Shown here piece after piece: positions 52,301 to 61,800 of a DNA stretch of 64,000 nt. The position numbers and the translations under genes were made by a program. Location of the stretch: NCBI GenBank assembly GCA_947184155.2, contig CAMXCT020000518.1:97416-161415 (forward strand), written 5' to 3'. Positions within the stretch are counted from its first letter, which is position 1. Each line of letters begins with the position of its first letter. The notes under the pieces are model-generated. The model did not search any database and had not been told where the DNA came from. It saw nothing but the letters and a program-made list of their open reading frames with translations. This DNA comes from Cladocopium goreaui (lineage: Eukaryota > Sar > Dinophyceae > Suessiales > Symbiodiniaceae).

Positions 52301-54069
52301 TCACAAAAATCCAGCAAATACAGTTTCTTTTCAGATAGAGACAATGGCAAACTCACATCCAAATTGGAAAACTTCACACGGTCTGTGGCTGTATTGATCT
52401 GTGCCCCCAGCGTCCTGAAAACATTGTTGGAAATGAGAAACGGAGTTTTGGAGGCAACCACACAGATTTTAACATGCCATTTGGCCAGGGGCACCAGGAG
52501 TGCACGACTGCATGTGACTGTACTGCTGTTACCAAATCTGAAAACTGTACGGCATGGAACGTTTCGGACCTGAGATCTGATCTCTTGAGGCAAATGGTGA
52601 AGCAATTCTGACACCTGTTGTTCTCCAATCACAGTTTGACTGGCCCCAAGGTCTACAATCCCAAATGGACCGTGGCTCACGAACATTGCACATTCGGATG
52701 ATCCCATTTGGATCTGACTCTCATGTGGCTCAGAGGCTGTCCTGGGCTGAGGGCTTAGGCGATCCTTCACTGCTTGAACAAACTTGGTCAGAGTCTGTTG
52801 GGTCATGTTCCATGGCTTTCGGTTATTCTTAGGAGTATGTGTTTCATGAAAGCTTCCTAGACACATGGCTTCAGGGAGTCCTACTGGCTGAGTCAGGCGA
52901 GGAACGGTCATGTGATTTTCAATCACCACCATGTCATTGACTTCGTCATCATCCAGGCTCATGGTCATTCCAGTGAACGCTGTGCTGTCTTTGGGATTCT
53001 GAACTGAATTGGAACCGGATGCTCTGTTCAACGGGCATTCAGCTTTCCAGTGTCCTTTCTGTCCGCATCGGCGACATTCCGATTTGAGAATCCTTTGAGA
53101 CAACGGTTCACGGAACCTGTGGCTGCTCTTGAACTTTCCCTTGCCCTTCCCCTTGGAGTAATTGTGGAATCCCTTGGAGGAATTCCAAAAACCCCGGTTC
53201 TTGTTCTTGTCTGTCAGGCGCTTGCGTGCGTCCATGTATGCATTATAGCATAGGGCAAGGTCTTGGTCACCTTGAAGGGCATCAACCAGACTGTCTTCAA
53301 ATTGAAGGCAAACCATCGCGTCCGGATCACTTTCATCATATGGAATTTCGGGTTCATCCCAAGTCTCACCCATGAAAGCTACGTCATCATCATTGTTTCC
53401 CCATTCTTCTTCCAGTGCTACATTCACATCGTACGTTTTGCTACGCATGGATGTCTTGCTTCCAGATTGCACTTCATGGAAAAACTTGGATCCCAAAAGC
53501 TTGAGTGATGAAACAATCTCATCATAGGCTAGACTTCCTTGAGAATCCACGATCAACCTTTTCTTGTCTTCTGCATTCAGTCCAGAGTTTCTAAGGAGAA
53601 TGTAGGCTCTCATCTCTTTGAACCCGACCCCCATCTGCAAAAGCTCCTCGAATTGGAAATCATGACGAGCTAAATAGCTCTCGTGCGTCTCGTCGGGACG
53701 CTGGATGGTCGAGAAGATCGCTCGTTCGAATCTCTCGAACTTGTCCTCCAGCGTACTGCGGCCCCAAATGCCGCCCAAGGTCGTAACCAAAAGTTTCACA
53801 CCTGAAGTTGAATTCACCTTGAGCTTCGAAGGGTCCAGACGCATCACACGCTTGAACGAGCTTCCTTCGCACAACATCGCGGCTCGTGGAGCCAAGTGCG
53901 AAAGATGCTCTTGTGGCCAAAGTCCTGAGATGAACTCTAGCTTTTTGGAATATTCATTCACATCTGTCTCTCCAGGTTTAAAGGCTGGTATCATCGACCA
54001 GGGAAGATGGGTCAAAGATCCCCCAGTTCCTCCAGTGGTGGTGCTTGCCGTTCCTTCAGATTGATCCAT
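46309..54069 (-). CDS. gag-pol: Ty1/copia gag-pol polyprotein with an extra methyltransferase-like domain
   Basis: A single 2586-residue ORF, unusually long for copia, whose polyproteins are commonly about 1300-1500 residues. Domains in order (approximate residues): gag; CCHC zinc knuckle CRRCGQKGHWKAEC (about 330); aspartic protease GIVDLGASQTVIG (about 473); a long Ser/Gln/Glu-rich linker; a methyltransferase-like region (about 915-1130) with ILEVYCSADSEITHQ, LAPRCGPWS and HLEQPAGS; integrase zinc-binding NLGHPD...CPVC (about 1398-1430); integrase core with D in SFDAAEW, D in MFDSATEAN and E in GRAERHG; reverse transcriptase RSRWVLSWK (about 2057) to HVDDGIGGG (about 2226); RNase H YSDAAF (about 2373), SETYALSG and VVDCKSL. 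Integrase before RT fixes the copia order. All catalytic residues I can identify are present and no frame break occurs, so it is potentially active. Confidence 0.95.
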   Translation of the reverse strand: MDQSEGTASTTTGGTGGSLTHLPWSMIPAFKPGETDVNEYSKKLEFISGLWPQEHLSHLAPRAAMLCEGSSFKRVMRLDPSKLKVNSTSGVKLLVTTLGGIWGRSTLEDKFERFERAIFSTIQRPDETHESYLARHDFQFEELLQMGVGFKEMRAYILLRNSGLNAEDKKRLIVDSQGSLAYDEIVSSLKLLGSKFFHEVQSGSKTSMRSKTYDVNVALEEEWGNNDDDVAFMGETWDEPEIPYDESDPDAMVCLQFEDSLVDALQGDQDLALCYNAYMDARKRLTDKNKNRGFWNSSKGFHNYSKGKGKGKFKSSHRFREPLSQRILKSECRRCGQKGHWKAECPLNRASGSNSVQNPKDSTAFTGMTMSLDDDEVNDMVVIENHMTVPRLTQPVGLPEAMCLGSFHETHTPKNNRKPWNMTQQTLTKFVQAVKDRLSPQPRTASEPHESQIQMGSSECAMFVSHGPFGIVDLGASQTVIGEQQVSELLHHLPQEIRSQVRNVPCRTVFRFGNSSTVTCSRALLVPLAKWHVKICVVASKTPFLISNNVFRTLGAQINTATDRVKFSNLDVSLPLSLSEKKLYLLDFCELIRLGNQKHVMPTMEKGSMEHNIMHSTADISDEKATKSNQDQSQHFDQSSSDAQPVAPASESPETPHQDVQPISRRSTSSCDSSKTSRGVSEHVVRTALRDEDRVWGDEGQPEVYRCDQGRPQICAVVCPKVHGQQEVHTPTVPVLCGTLCGASGASPGQSNVQGDQRTSANDVHDQVEGSSPKADRSGESWELVRIRTQQTLECGAGGEPGHAERVGAAEGSNLQHGDQSQSDRSPIAEPDAIGHAKQPEPSLLSEATSGDDLRTLMCDHIGQQMIQDQPHNVIDEAYFSERETFSDIKDNWVYQEMWTYFSKKFPNLQSHQIQQHWKNSKVDILEVYCSADSEITHQGRLLGLSTIRFGLQQGDLSTFGGRCRLYDVLWTYRPQHIWLAPRCGPWSLWNRLNMNKSLKLQTQISSDRQSESVHLWLCDALFRLQHWRPGKFHAHLEQPAGSEMIDQSELRFVVTHALRVQCDMCMAGQLRHPTSAELLRKKTQVWTTSSILWRMLQQYQCLGQHAHDVIAGSCKPKGFSRMAVSKFSEKYTSLFGRRICRALQCSSQVSECPFREHVALTESTDDLEEASEPKRRRLNGKFHPEQLFAPLPEMTPDQTSDAQANASESTLDIRQLIHLAEQCAPRVGKTVIDQGPLFDGVAKMYPDKQIVVLDVCRGTNRLRTCPIGSKGLAPFRRCFGRKRDDLQPFQDEAWESWEQLSKRQQTRAGVPARIMITVFASNKRISESPETMLTKRSRAEEEPSELTPETIPSVPSEVLPMTSQEAITTKIVPKESGPMFSALSLPIQNQIKKIHQNLGHPDVRTLQLALKRYGWPEHQVRSCQDFVCPVCFEQQQPKIARPAQLKPPRDFNDHVSFDAAEWEDRQGHKFGFYHFIDSATNFHVAIPYHQQTTESLIDAFNTAWIRWAGPPKSLMFDSATEANSEKFSRFLQEMATTSYVIPTDAHWQLGRAERHGAILKHMISKYNEDHPISNHEEFEQCLIQLCNAKNALSRHEGFSPEMWVLGKMKPLPGSNSNVFLDSASFAGLEEQSTEGSRFQSMLAKRETARIAFIKADHSAAVRKAIHARSRPDRVNFQVGDMVMYWKSGKGVEDGAWHGPAKILMIEGRNLVWISHLTRLFRCAPEHIRKLSADEASGISKAELQSFQLPERSGTGVFQFRELSQQSSPPQFSIPRHETTSVDPDVIVEASSSANPNPPHLTHNPNNPPEVNPSHPPSSVGQPDAEPICPNNDQLSSTETNEVPMDPAVITPIPDDSDQDLVAVTSQHDFWEIQEGWLVRHHVTPRLRMFFPSDAWKCPVPLDAIQNQRHTEGSYITGGQFQKVEEWQKDVSAHLSQPEPWTGKTKFPIQVDGIQPTYHLISSEPAGELQCLEAEILMTIDDFHKCLGRTYDYQENFLASAAKRQKVEVKIRELNAEDQKLFSKAKEKELESWLSTETVRRILRNKVPEGQLLRSRWVLSWKPLDEVEQKETGQTRKAKARLVILGYEDPQIDSLPRDSPTLGRDSRMLALQCIASHKWTARSFDIRTAFLRGSRQDSRILGVEPPSELRLKMNLQDNEVCELLKGAYGLVNAPLLWYCELKSALLSLGFVMSPFDPCLFILPKKNPRTNESKIHGVLGIHVDDGIGGGDTTFNQTISLLEKRFPFGSQRQSSFTFTGIQVNQAISGDITISQQEYVQDIPPINVPKDRRKTPESPVSTQELQELRGLIGSLQYAATNTRPDLACRLSLLQARITCATVNDLLSGNRLLHDAKRFSETSIRVQTLDPEKVRFLSYSDAAFATREKANSQKGCLILATTEDVDQEKSSKVSPLVWFSKKINRVVSSTLASETYALSGALDLLSWTRMHWAWMLNPAIAWKETEATLKALPTAYAVVDCKSLYDLLQQTSIPQCSEYRTLLEALVIKDRLREGVAIKWVHSAAQMADSLTKDMDTTVLRTFLKYGKCILHDADEILKQRADKRVRQQWYNQNSAPETAMHVFAQNLGL
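50640..51330 (-). other. Methyltransferase-like insert in the copia polyprotein
   Basis: Coding segment between the protease and integrase parts. VDILEVYCSADSEITHQGRLLG resembles a SAM-binding motif I. HIWLAPRCGPWSLWNRLN resembles motif IV with its cysteine shifted relative to PC. HLEQPAGSEM is in the place of ENV in motif VI. C5 methyltransferases captured by retrotransposons are known in dinoflagellates. This domain is divergent and its activity is unproven. Confidence 0.55.
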
Positions 54070-54089
54070 CCTGGATCAGCAGCTTCCAG

Positions 54090-54398
54090 CTAATCAAACT
54101 TTGGAGACAATGCAAAAATGAACAGTTTCACGGAGCTGGCTGCGGAGAGCTCCGCTACCAATGCAGACTCAGCTGCACTGGCAACGGACTCCCTTTCCCA
54201 GGCTTCTAATGTTGAGGGGACCCCTGGTCCTACAATGTCAATGTGCCCTCCTGAGCACCCACCGAATCTTTTATGGCTGCCGCGCCGCACGAAATCTCGG
54301 AACCCAATGGGCCTACCTAAGCCCCCAGCTTGGTGGCCCGCCTGAGCCTCTGCCTTCTGAAAGATGCGGTCAAACGATGTGATTCCCACAGGGGACAT
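54090..54398 (-). CDS. Upstream ORF spanning the 5' LTR and leader of the copia element
   Basis: A 102-codon ORF on the element strand starts inside the 5' LTR (MSPVGITSFDR) and stops about 20 nt before the gag-pol ATG, in a different frame. Its first part is also present in the 3' LTR. It is rich in Gly, Ala and Ser, with no known domain. If the transcript starts upstream of it, it could reduce gag-pol translation. Otherwise it is incidental. Confidence 0.3.
   Translation of the reverse strand: MSPVGITSFDRIFQKAEAQAGHQAGGLGRPIGFRDFVRRGSHKRFGGCSGGHIDIVGPGVPSTLEAWERESVASAAESALVAELSAASSVKLFIFALSPKFD
54142..54161 (-). promoter_or_regulatory. Primer-binding site of the copia element
   Basis: Directly inside the 5' LTR the element strand reads TTGGTAGCGGAGCTC, close to the initiator-Met tRNA-type primer site TGGTATCAGAGC. 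Confidence 0.65.
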
Positions 54399-54478
54399 TC
54401 AGAACCCTTCCAAGAGACAGTTACTCCAGAATGAATAATCCATGCACATCCATGCTACCACATGTCAGAGAAAACGCA
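54162..54478 (-). repeat. 5' LTR of the copia element
   Basis: It pairs with 45760-46076 and differs at one base. It runs into TA repeat (54479-54498) at its outer edge. Confidence 0.95.
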
Positions 54479-54496
54479 ATATATATATATATATAT

Positions 54497-56345
54497 ATGT
54501 ATGGTCAGCGGCACCCCCGTGACGACCAGCTCACTCACCTGTACAAGCGCTGTTGCAGTGAGAACGACCTCTCTTTGATACCTCCTCCTTTTGGACTCAA
54601 GGACACTGTCCCTATGGAGGGCCAGGTGCAGTTTGTGGTTATCACTCATGATGATGGTTCTTGCACGATCTTCAATCATTTCTTGTTTCCACAGAAGATT
54701 AACGCAGCCATCTTCAAGAACTTGGTCTATGGCACTCCACAAAAAGCATCCTTCATGTCCCACGATCCCAAACTGGTCCGCACGATCATACAGTATTGCC
54801 CGGAAAGGATGGGTGGGCGCCTCTTCAAATGCTATGAGCTGAGCAGTCAGGGTATGCCATTCAAGGTGATGGCAGCGCCATTTGAGGAGAAAGATGATGA
54901 AGCTATCGACGAAGGTTTCGACTACATACACTTCAAGTTCTTACCACGGTCAGGAGTTGAGATGCAGCAGCTCAGGTGGACGACCAAAAGGGACCCAAGG
55001 GTTGGTCGAGAAGGCTCTTCGCAATCTTTCGACTGATGGAGTCTTAGCTAAGAAGGAATTCTCTTGGCCCCTGCCTTTGACTTCTAGGTACTACCAACCC
55101 TGGCTATCCCTGGCACCTGCAAGTGTTGAGAACCATCTGGGACTTCGACATGTCAGCTTTGTTTGCTTGGGGAACCAGGGGTTGGCAAAAGTCCTTTGGG
55201 CCGCAGTGTTCTCATGGCAGGCACAGGTAAGGCATAACTCTATTCGCTTCGACCCCGAAGGGACACCATGTATTCGCTGCGCTCCTGAACTGGGCTTTCT
55301 CCAGGGTGAACCAGGCCCAGTGACCACCGATGATTCAACTTTGCCCCAACTCCCGATGAGGTTTCTGAAGGCTTTCCTTGACGTGGGACTTTATGAATCT
55401 ATGTGGTGGGCCCGGTGGCTCCCTGAGTGGGTTTCCAATGAACCCCGTGCCTTGGCAGACAATTCCTATGGGTCAAGTGTCGATGAAGAGCCTGCATTCA
55501 TGGACCACGTGCCGTTCACAACCTTCTATGACATCGTCAAGGGTAGCTTCATTGAATCTGTCACTTCTGCCCACATGGATGCCATCTTCAAACGCCCTTG
55601 CTTCCTTGTCAACGCCAAGTCACATGTCTACTATTGCATGTCTGGCATCAACACCAACCACGTGTACGGACTTGGGCGAGGAGGTGAAGAGTACTTGACT
55701 GAGGAAGGCAAGAAGGCAAGAAGATCTACGGACAGTTCAAGGCGGGCAACCAGGAACTGCCGCCTCACTTTGAAGATGAGGTGCGTGCAGAACAGGCATG
55801 GGTGCATGAGATCATGGAAGCTCGGATGAGAAGTCGTTCTGCTACAAGTGCCTTGGCTACAGTGCTTCTACTTTTCATAACATGACTTCCTTCAAAGCCA
55901 AAACCCTTCCACATCATCTGTCCACTTGCATGTTCATTGCTTTGACATAATGACTTTTTCTCTTGTCCTTACCTTGTCCAGGTGATGATGGTCACCGCAA
56001 GCGCATCCACGAGGCTCTCTTTGGCGCACCATCTGAACTGACTCCCCCAACCGCAACCCAGAATATTCTCAAGGTGAAGGAGGAGAAAGCGGTGGAAAAA
56101 GCATGAAAAAGCCAAGTTCCATGAGAAGGTCAAAGCTTTCAGCCAAAAGCTCCATTCCAATCGTGAAGTCATTGACCTGGATGCCTCTGAAACGGAAGAG
56201 CTTGCTGAGGCTGTCGATGTCCTGCAAGCTGCAGAGGATGCGGATTTCTGTGAAACAGCCAATGCAGAGGAAGGGGTCGCAGGGGACATCTTTGATCATG
56301 ACATCTCCGCGGATGAAGCTGCTGCCGAACACATGTTTAGGTAGT
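54497..56345 (+). pseudogene. Decayed gene of unknown family next to the copia insertion
   Basis: Protein-like sequence runs from MYGQRHPRDD (54497) through several frames: GQVQFVVITHDDGSC..., then LVEKALRNLS...RYYQPWLSL (frame change at about 54980), then a change at an 8-bp tandem duplication, ggcaagaa at 55707-55714 and 55715-55722. Removing one copy of the duplication would restore a continuous charged frame. After an apparent gap (about 55880-55975, with an AG acceptor-like site at 55981), coding continues with RKRIHEALFGAPSEL, then an A5 run (about 56098) and another frame change, ending at about 56345. I recognise no domain. The breaks suggest a pseudogene, though introns could explain part of it. 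Confidence 0.45.
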
Positions 56346-56689
56346 GACAGGACGCAAAGGTGTCGAGCTATGAACTGCTCAGCTGATGCTTTGGCCAGCA
56401 GCATGTTGCTCATGGTATGAGAAAAGGTCTCTCTTCAGTGTCTGCTCTGCTGTCACAGTTCTTGTTCTTGTATAGAGTTCCTCGAAGAGCACAGAATGAC
56501 CAAATATGAGTTCGCTGTCACACAGACAATCAGGTTGCTTGCTTCGATGTGTGTCTTCATACATGGCTGATCACTTGAACTTGTTTGCCATGACGCTGTG
56601 TGTCTGATTATGTCTGATTCATGTTCTCTGAGAAGTGTCGGATCAAGTTGCTAGAAATCATCTCTCCTTGTTGCTGCATTTGCGCCCTC

Positions 56690-57705
56690 GTCATGCCCAA
56701 GAAGCTAATGAAGTCTCAGAAGAAGAGGGCAGCTCCATGGCCGGCTCCAAAGAGGGGGAAGGCTAGGAGCAACATGAAGAGTGTCAACTACAAGCGCTGC
56801 CCCAATGTCAAAAAGGTTCCCTATGCGCGTCACACCACTCTTGTTCCAAAAGTCGACAGAAGGTATCAACAGCTGGGCCATTCCGTCCAGGAGCTAGCGG
56901 GCATGAAGAAGGGTAGCAGCCTGCTTCGCTTCTTCGCAAAGATGGCATCCTGCCTCGATGGGAAGGTCGGCCATGTCCTCGATGTGCACATGGCACTCTC
57001 AGTGCCATGTATAAGTGCAAGCTGGGGAAGATCTGGGTACATAGATGCTCTGCCAGGTCCTGTGATGCCAAGCTCCAATCCCACTCCTTCCATCCCATCT
57101 TCAACCATGGCACTTCATTGACGCCTCTTGCGCTTCAAGCCGCGATCCTCCACTGTGCCTTGGTCAATGTGCCTGTCACGCTTCCGTGCCTACCTTGCTC
57201 AACGTGTCGAGAACTCCAGTGGACCGCATTTACACCAACTTAGAAGTGGCGCGAACTCGGCACATGAAAAAGCTGGAGGCCAAGACCGGACATCCAGGCA
57301 GACGAAGACAAGCTCAAGATTCCAGGCGTTCTTCATGATCATGTCGTGCACAAAAAAAAGCGGGTCATGGTCAATGGCAAGTCCACAAGGGTCAGACCTC
57401 ACTACACCAAGGTGTACACTCACAAGCTCCCGTGTGGGAAGAAGGTGGCTGTGAAGAGCGACACCCAGGTGATCGACCGCTTCTGGGGCATTCTGAGGCA
57501 AGGACTTAAATATGTGAGCCGCAAGCCCGGTAGTTGTCTGCTTGAGTGCAAGGTCGCTCCATTCAATGGGTGTATTCCCATAAGGGCTCCAATATGTGAA
57601 GGGCGCAATGCTGCGATCTCTGCAGGATTTTTGATTTTGTCAGCTTCAGTGCAATGGGCGAGAAAAAGGGAGCTCCTGTCTGGCTTTGCATTTATGTCGT
57701 GCTGA
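56690..57705 (+). pseudogene. IS1595/ISXO2-like transposase-domain relic
   Basis: Several frames together show a zinc-ribbon-like start (RPCPRCAHGTLSAMYKC at about 56970-57020, then HRCSARSC), followed by a GT segment (FNHGTSLTPLALQAAIL). They end in DTQVIDRFWGILRQGLK (about 57460-57515), reminiscent of the C-terminal ExxW region of ISXO2-like transposases. The first frame begins with a Lys/Arg-rich stretch (MPKKLMKSQKKRAAPWPAPK). Frame changes at about 56940 and 57128-57345 break it. The similarity is based on pattern only. Confidence 0.4.
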
Positions 57706-58770
57706 GCACTAGGATATGAAGAAATACATGGTTCAATTCAGACCTAACAGTGGTGTCCCCAAATCAAAGTCAGCTGCCCCACAATCGACTGCAACAGTTT
57801 ATATGTAGTTCTGTATATATATATATATAAATATTAACATGTGCATATACATCCTACAGGTTTCCAGTACTCAGCGCTACTTTTAGGGAAACTCCACCCT
57901 CTCTCCATCTTTACCAAACCACCCGGGGCACCTCCAAGAAAGAAGTAGCGTCCTGAATGTGCGAACATACAAGGTGTGCCCCCACCAAGTTATGTTCGTT
58001 GGATTTCGTTGGTTTATGTTGGTTTATAAATGCCATGAACTACAGTTATGCGTACCATAAAGCATAGGTAAACTAGCCGTGCACCAACTTAGCTGTCTAG
58101 GAGGCTCCACCTTGTATGGAAGTTCGCATCTCATTCCTGGTTTGAAAATAATAGAAAAATATAGAAATACATCACAAAACAAACTCCCTGCCGCCATGAT
58201 ATTTGCCCAGCTTGTAGATGGACAGACGGACAGACCAGCTCCAATGTTCCCAGCTCCAAATTTCATCCAGAGGTGGCGGTGTACAAATATGAATTTGTAT
58301 CTATCGTAGCAATATGATGTAATATGTACCGTAATATGTACTTTAATATGGATATAGGAGGCATAGCATATATGGGGGACCATATGTACACATCCTTCTC
58401 CACTTCAAGATGCGCCCTGAAAATTTGCAACACTTGACAGCCGCGTGGCTGTAAAATATCCTGCCATCAGCGTGTTGCGCCAGTTTCACTGCGTGGTTGA
58501 GAACGTACGGTTTGGTGCCAATGTGTTGCGGCATCGTCTTCCAAGTGCTCGTCACACTGACGGCATGTTGTTGGGAAACCTAGGGAGTGCTAGGCCGCTG
58601 GCGGATTTCAATGGGGTGATTGGTGTAAAATGCCATGGGGATGGGCCCCTTTTAAAGGACAATCATGGAGAGAATGATGAGAAAGATCGGATGGAATGGG
58701 TTTCATCAATCATTCATGATAATGACAGCATTGTCAATCATGAATCAGATGTGTCAATCACTCATCATAA

Positions 58771-58893
58771 CTGGTTGGTGCTTTGGAATTTTGGAACAGG
58801 GTTTTTATTTTTCTTTCCAAAAAAATTGGGAATGTCATGATCCCATTTGACGAACTCCATCATTTTTCAGAGGGGTGGCGAAAAACCACCAAC
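58771..58893. repeat. MITE-like element family 1, copy 6
   Basis: It begins ctggttggtgctttgga and ends aaaaaccaccaac, with a longer poly-T/A interior than the other copies. Confidence 0.7.
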
Positions 58894-61800
58894 GTGAAAA
58901 GGGCATCCCCTCGAGCCAGGGATTTGGCCATGGCTTGGCCATGTTGCAAACAGGTTGCAAAGTATTGAGCAGAGGGTATACCATCATATCATCATATGTC
59001 CTAGTATAATCCATTATATACAATTATAATAAATATATATTATATTATATTATATTTTATTTTATTTTATTATATTATATATACTCATATCATATTGCAT
59101 AATTTACCTACATAGACAATGGTATATACCCTTTAATGGTTGGGCTTCCACCAGGGGATCATACCAATCATAGGCCATAGATTTTTTCTTGGGAAACGAC
59201 ACGTCACAAGATGCTTTCAGGTGGGAACCATATGCTCTTCAAGTTGGCCTTGCGCTTACAGATCCTCACTGGATGTGTGCAGCTTGGCGGATTTTGAATG
59301 ATAAAATAATATAAATCATGATGGCTGGTCAACAGAATCCCCTGGTTGATGGTGAGGTGCTGTTAATCTGTTGATGTTAGTTGTTGGGATTTGGATTGCA
59401 CTATTTTGGTTTCGGATTTTTTCGAACTCAATGTACGTGGGAGCGGCCTATGCACCTGTATAAATTGAACCCTGGTCAAAGGTGATACATCAAGTGCTGC
59501 GCAACCCTCACTTGAGGATCTTTGCCCCTTGCTGTGGGGTTGGTGTACCAGAACGGAATGCTAACCAGCATGGTTCGACTTGTTTATCCACTGCTGCCTG
59601 GAAAGTACATCCATGTCATAGATTCTCAGCCATACATCAAATGTATTCAAATGTCGTAAAACTTACTGGTGCTATAAACCTAGCGACGTAGGGAATGGAT
59701 GGGAAATGGGGGAAAGACCCAATCCATCACTATTTTCACAATCATCGCATTCCCCCATTCCCTACAGGACCAACACTGCGAAGGGGAACTGAGGTTTACC
59801 TTGGATTTCTATGGATTCGTCAAAACGTTTGCAATAAAATGTGGTTCATGTTTACAGATATTAACCAACAAAAACAGTAGTAATACGTCGTTTTACCGAG
59901 AATCTTTAAAAAAGGCCGTGACTTGTTTCAAAGATCACTGCAACGAGCTGAGCACAGCGCTGCATCCAAGGTCGGTGGGTATGATGATTTGGGGTTGGAT
60001 TGAGTGGTCCAAAACGGAAGAAGTGCCCTGCGTCGGCAACGATGACATCAATCCTCGCACGCTGGCTTTGGCTCTTTGGCTGAAAAAGATCCACAAGAAT
60101 TGAAGTGCAAGACACCTTGACTATGATTGGCTGAGGTTTCTTCAAATGCAAAACCCTATGATCGTCCAAATTGGCGGTTTTTGATGGGGAAACCAATGGT
60201 TTTAGGGTGCCTGATTTCAAGAACCCCCCACAAACACATGAGCTCGACGAATTGGGTACATTGTGTCCATTGCCGTTCAACTTGCGCTGGCTGTTGATTT
60301 GATGATGGGCTTCTCCAGAAGTTGGGACCGTGTTGTTTTTGTGACGTCACCCGCTCCCATGGTTCGAGGTGTTCTTGATTCTGGGTTCCATTGGCGCTCC
60401 CAGTGTGCTTGCTGGAGCTCTGTACCGCGGACTCTGTGGAGATGTGTGCCTTGGTAGCTACGGCTCATATGAACGTAGCACCAATCAAACTATAATGGCA
60501 TCACAAAAAATGCATACATTGTCATACATGGTATAATAGATATTATACGTATTATATATTAATATATGTAGTATGAGAGAGAGAGTCTGAGAGAGTAACT
60601 TTGCGTTACATATCTGAGATGTCTGATGATTTGTGTTTCATGTTTTTTTTTTCAGATTCCCTTTGTGTCCATGTGCCTTTTCCTTTTTCCAGAGCCACCC
60701 AGGAACATGCGAAAGGTCAAGGAGCCAGAAGGTCCATGAAGGTCCCCTTCAGTGGGTGATGGGATATCAATGCTGAGTTCAACCTGAAAAACGATGGACG
60801 ACAAACTGGGGAAGAATTCGGACCTCCAGATTCTTCACTGTACTTTACTGAGGATCTGTGAAAACACAGATGATTGAAATCATTGAAGTCCCCATGAAGA
60901 AAAACAAATTCCCCGAAGGCCTTCTGCAGGGAAAGAACATGACAGCCTATGAAAAGGTATGAAAGAATTAGCCAACATTCCTGCAGATGATACCGCATCG
61001 AAGAGACTAGAGATTAGACATACTGTGGACGGTTGTGAAAGCCTGCGCCAGTTGGTAGATGGTCTATCCCATCATAATCCCATTCTTGTCTCGGTGTCCC
61101 ATTGGAATCCCAATAGTTACCTCTGCAGGATGGCCGGCTTGTTCATCCCTAGTACGCTACAGCCAAACCGAGGCGTTTGAGAGGTCACTGAGCGGTACAA
61201 TTCAGCTGGACCATCAAATTGCCACCTTTTAAAAAGATGGGTCTGGCAGCAGCGAACTGGTAACCCGATGGCCAATCTAGGTCAATGATTTACCAAATAA
61301 CCATCGTGTTTTGGGGTCTGGTAGTAGATGGTTAGAATATTCAGACAATTTATGTTGGTTTAGTCCATGTTCAAGTGGTATCCTTGGAAAGTCTCTACTT
61401 TGTGGTCAATCTAAGCACACATAATCCAAGATTTACGAGTTGCACACCCCTCACCTTGCAGACTGCCAGATATCATTGATGGTATCGGATGGTCCTCTCG
61501 GCTTTTTGGTTGGCGACTGCGCCTGAAGGCAATGTTTGTTGCCACCCGTTTTTTTGCACGTCTTGATGTTGTCCTGCGCCACCTTCCCGCTTTGAAAAAA
61601 GGCATTCGGAAGATTGCGATGCCTGCGGGTGTTTTCAATCATGGAATGCCAGTGGAATGTTGTGTTTCTTTGCATTGTCTTGTTGGCAGAGTCTAGGACT
61701 TCCCATATAGAATAGCTATTCCCAGTTGAACGGTTGATCTCAAGATAAATCACTGGTTGGGATGCAAGCTCCAATTGCCCCAGTCTTGCGAAGTGGTGGA

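Larger units (their letters stand above)
45760..54478 (-). mobile_element. Complete Ty1/copia LTR retrotransposon
   Basis: Two 317-bp LTRs flank one intact gag-pol ORF. On the plus strand the repeats begin TGCAG and end CRCA, so on the element strand they start TG and end CA. The LTRs differ at a single base (46074 versus 54476), so insertion is recent. Next to the 5' LTR, on the minus strand, the sequence TGGTAGCGGAGC matches 10 of 12 positions of the initiator-Met tRNA primer-binding site used by many copia elements. A short purine tract (TGAGGAG) precedes the 3' LTR. Both flanks are TA repeat, so the target duplication cannot be resolved. Confidence 0.95.
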
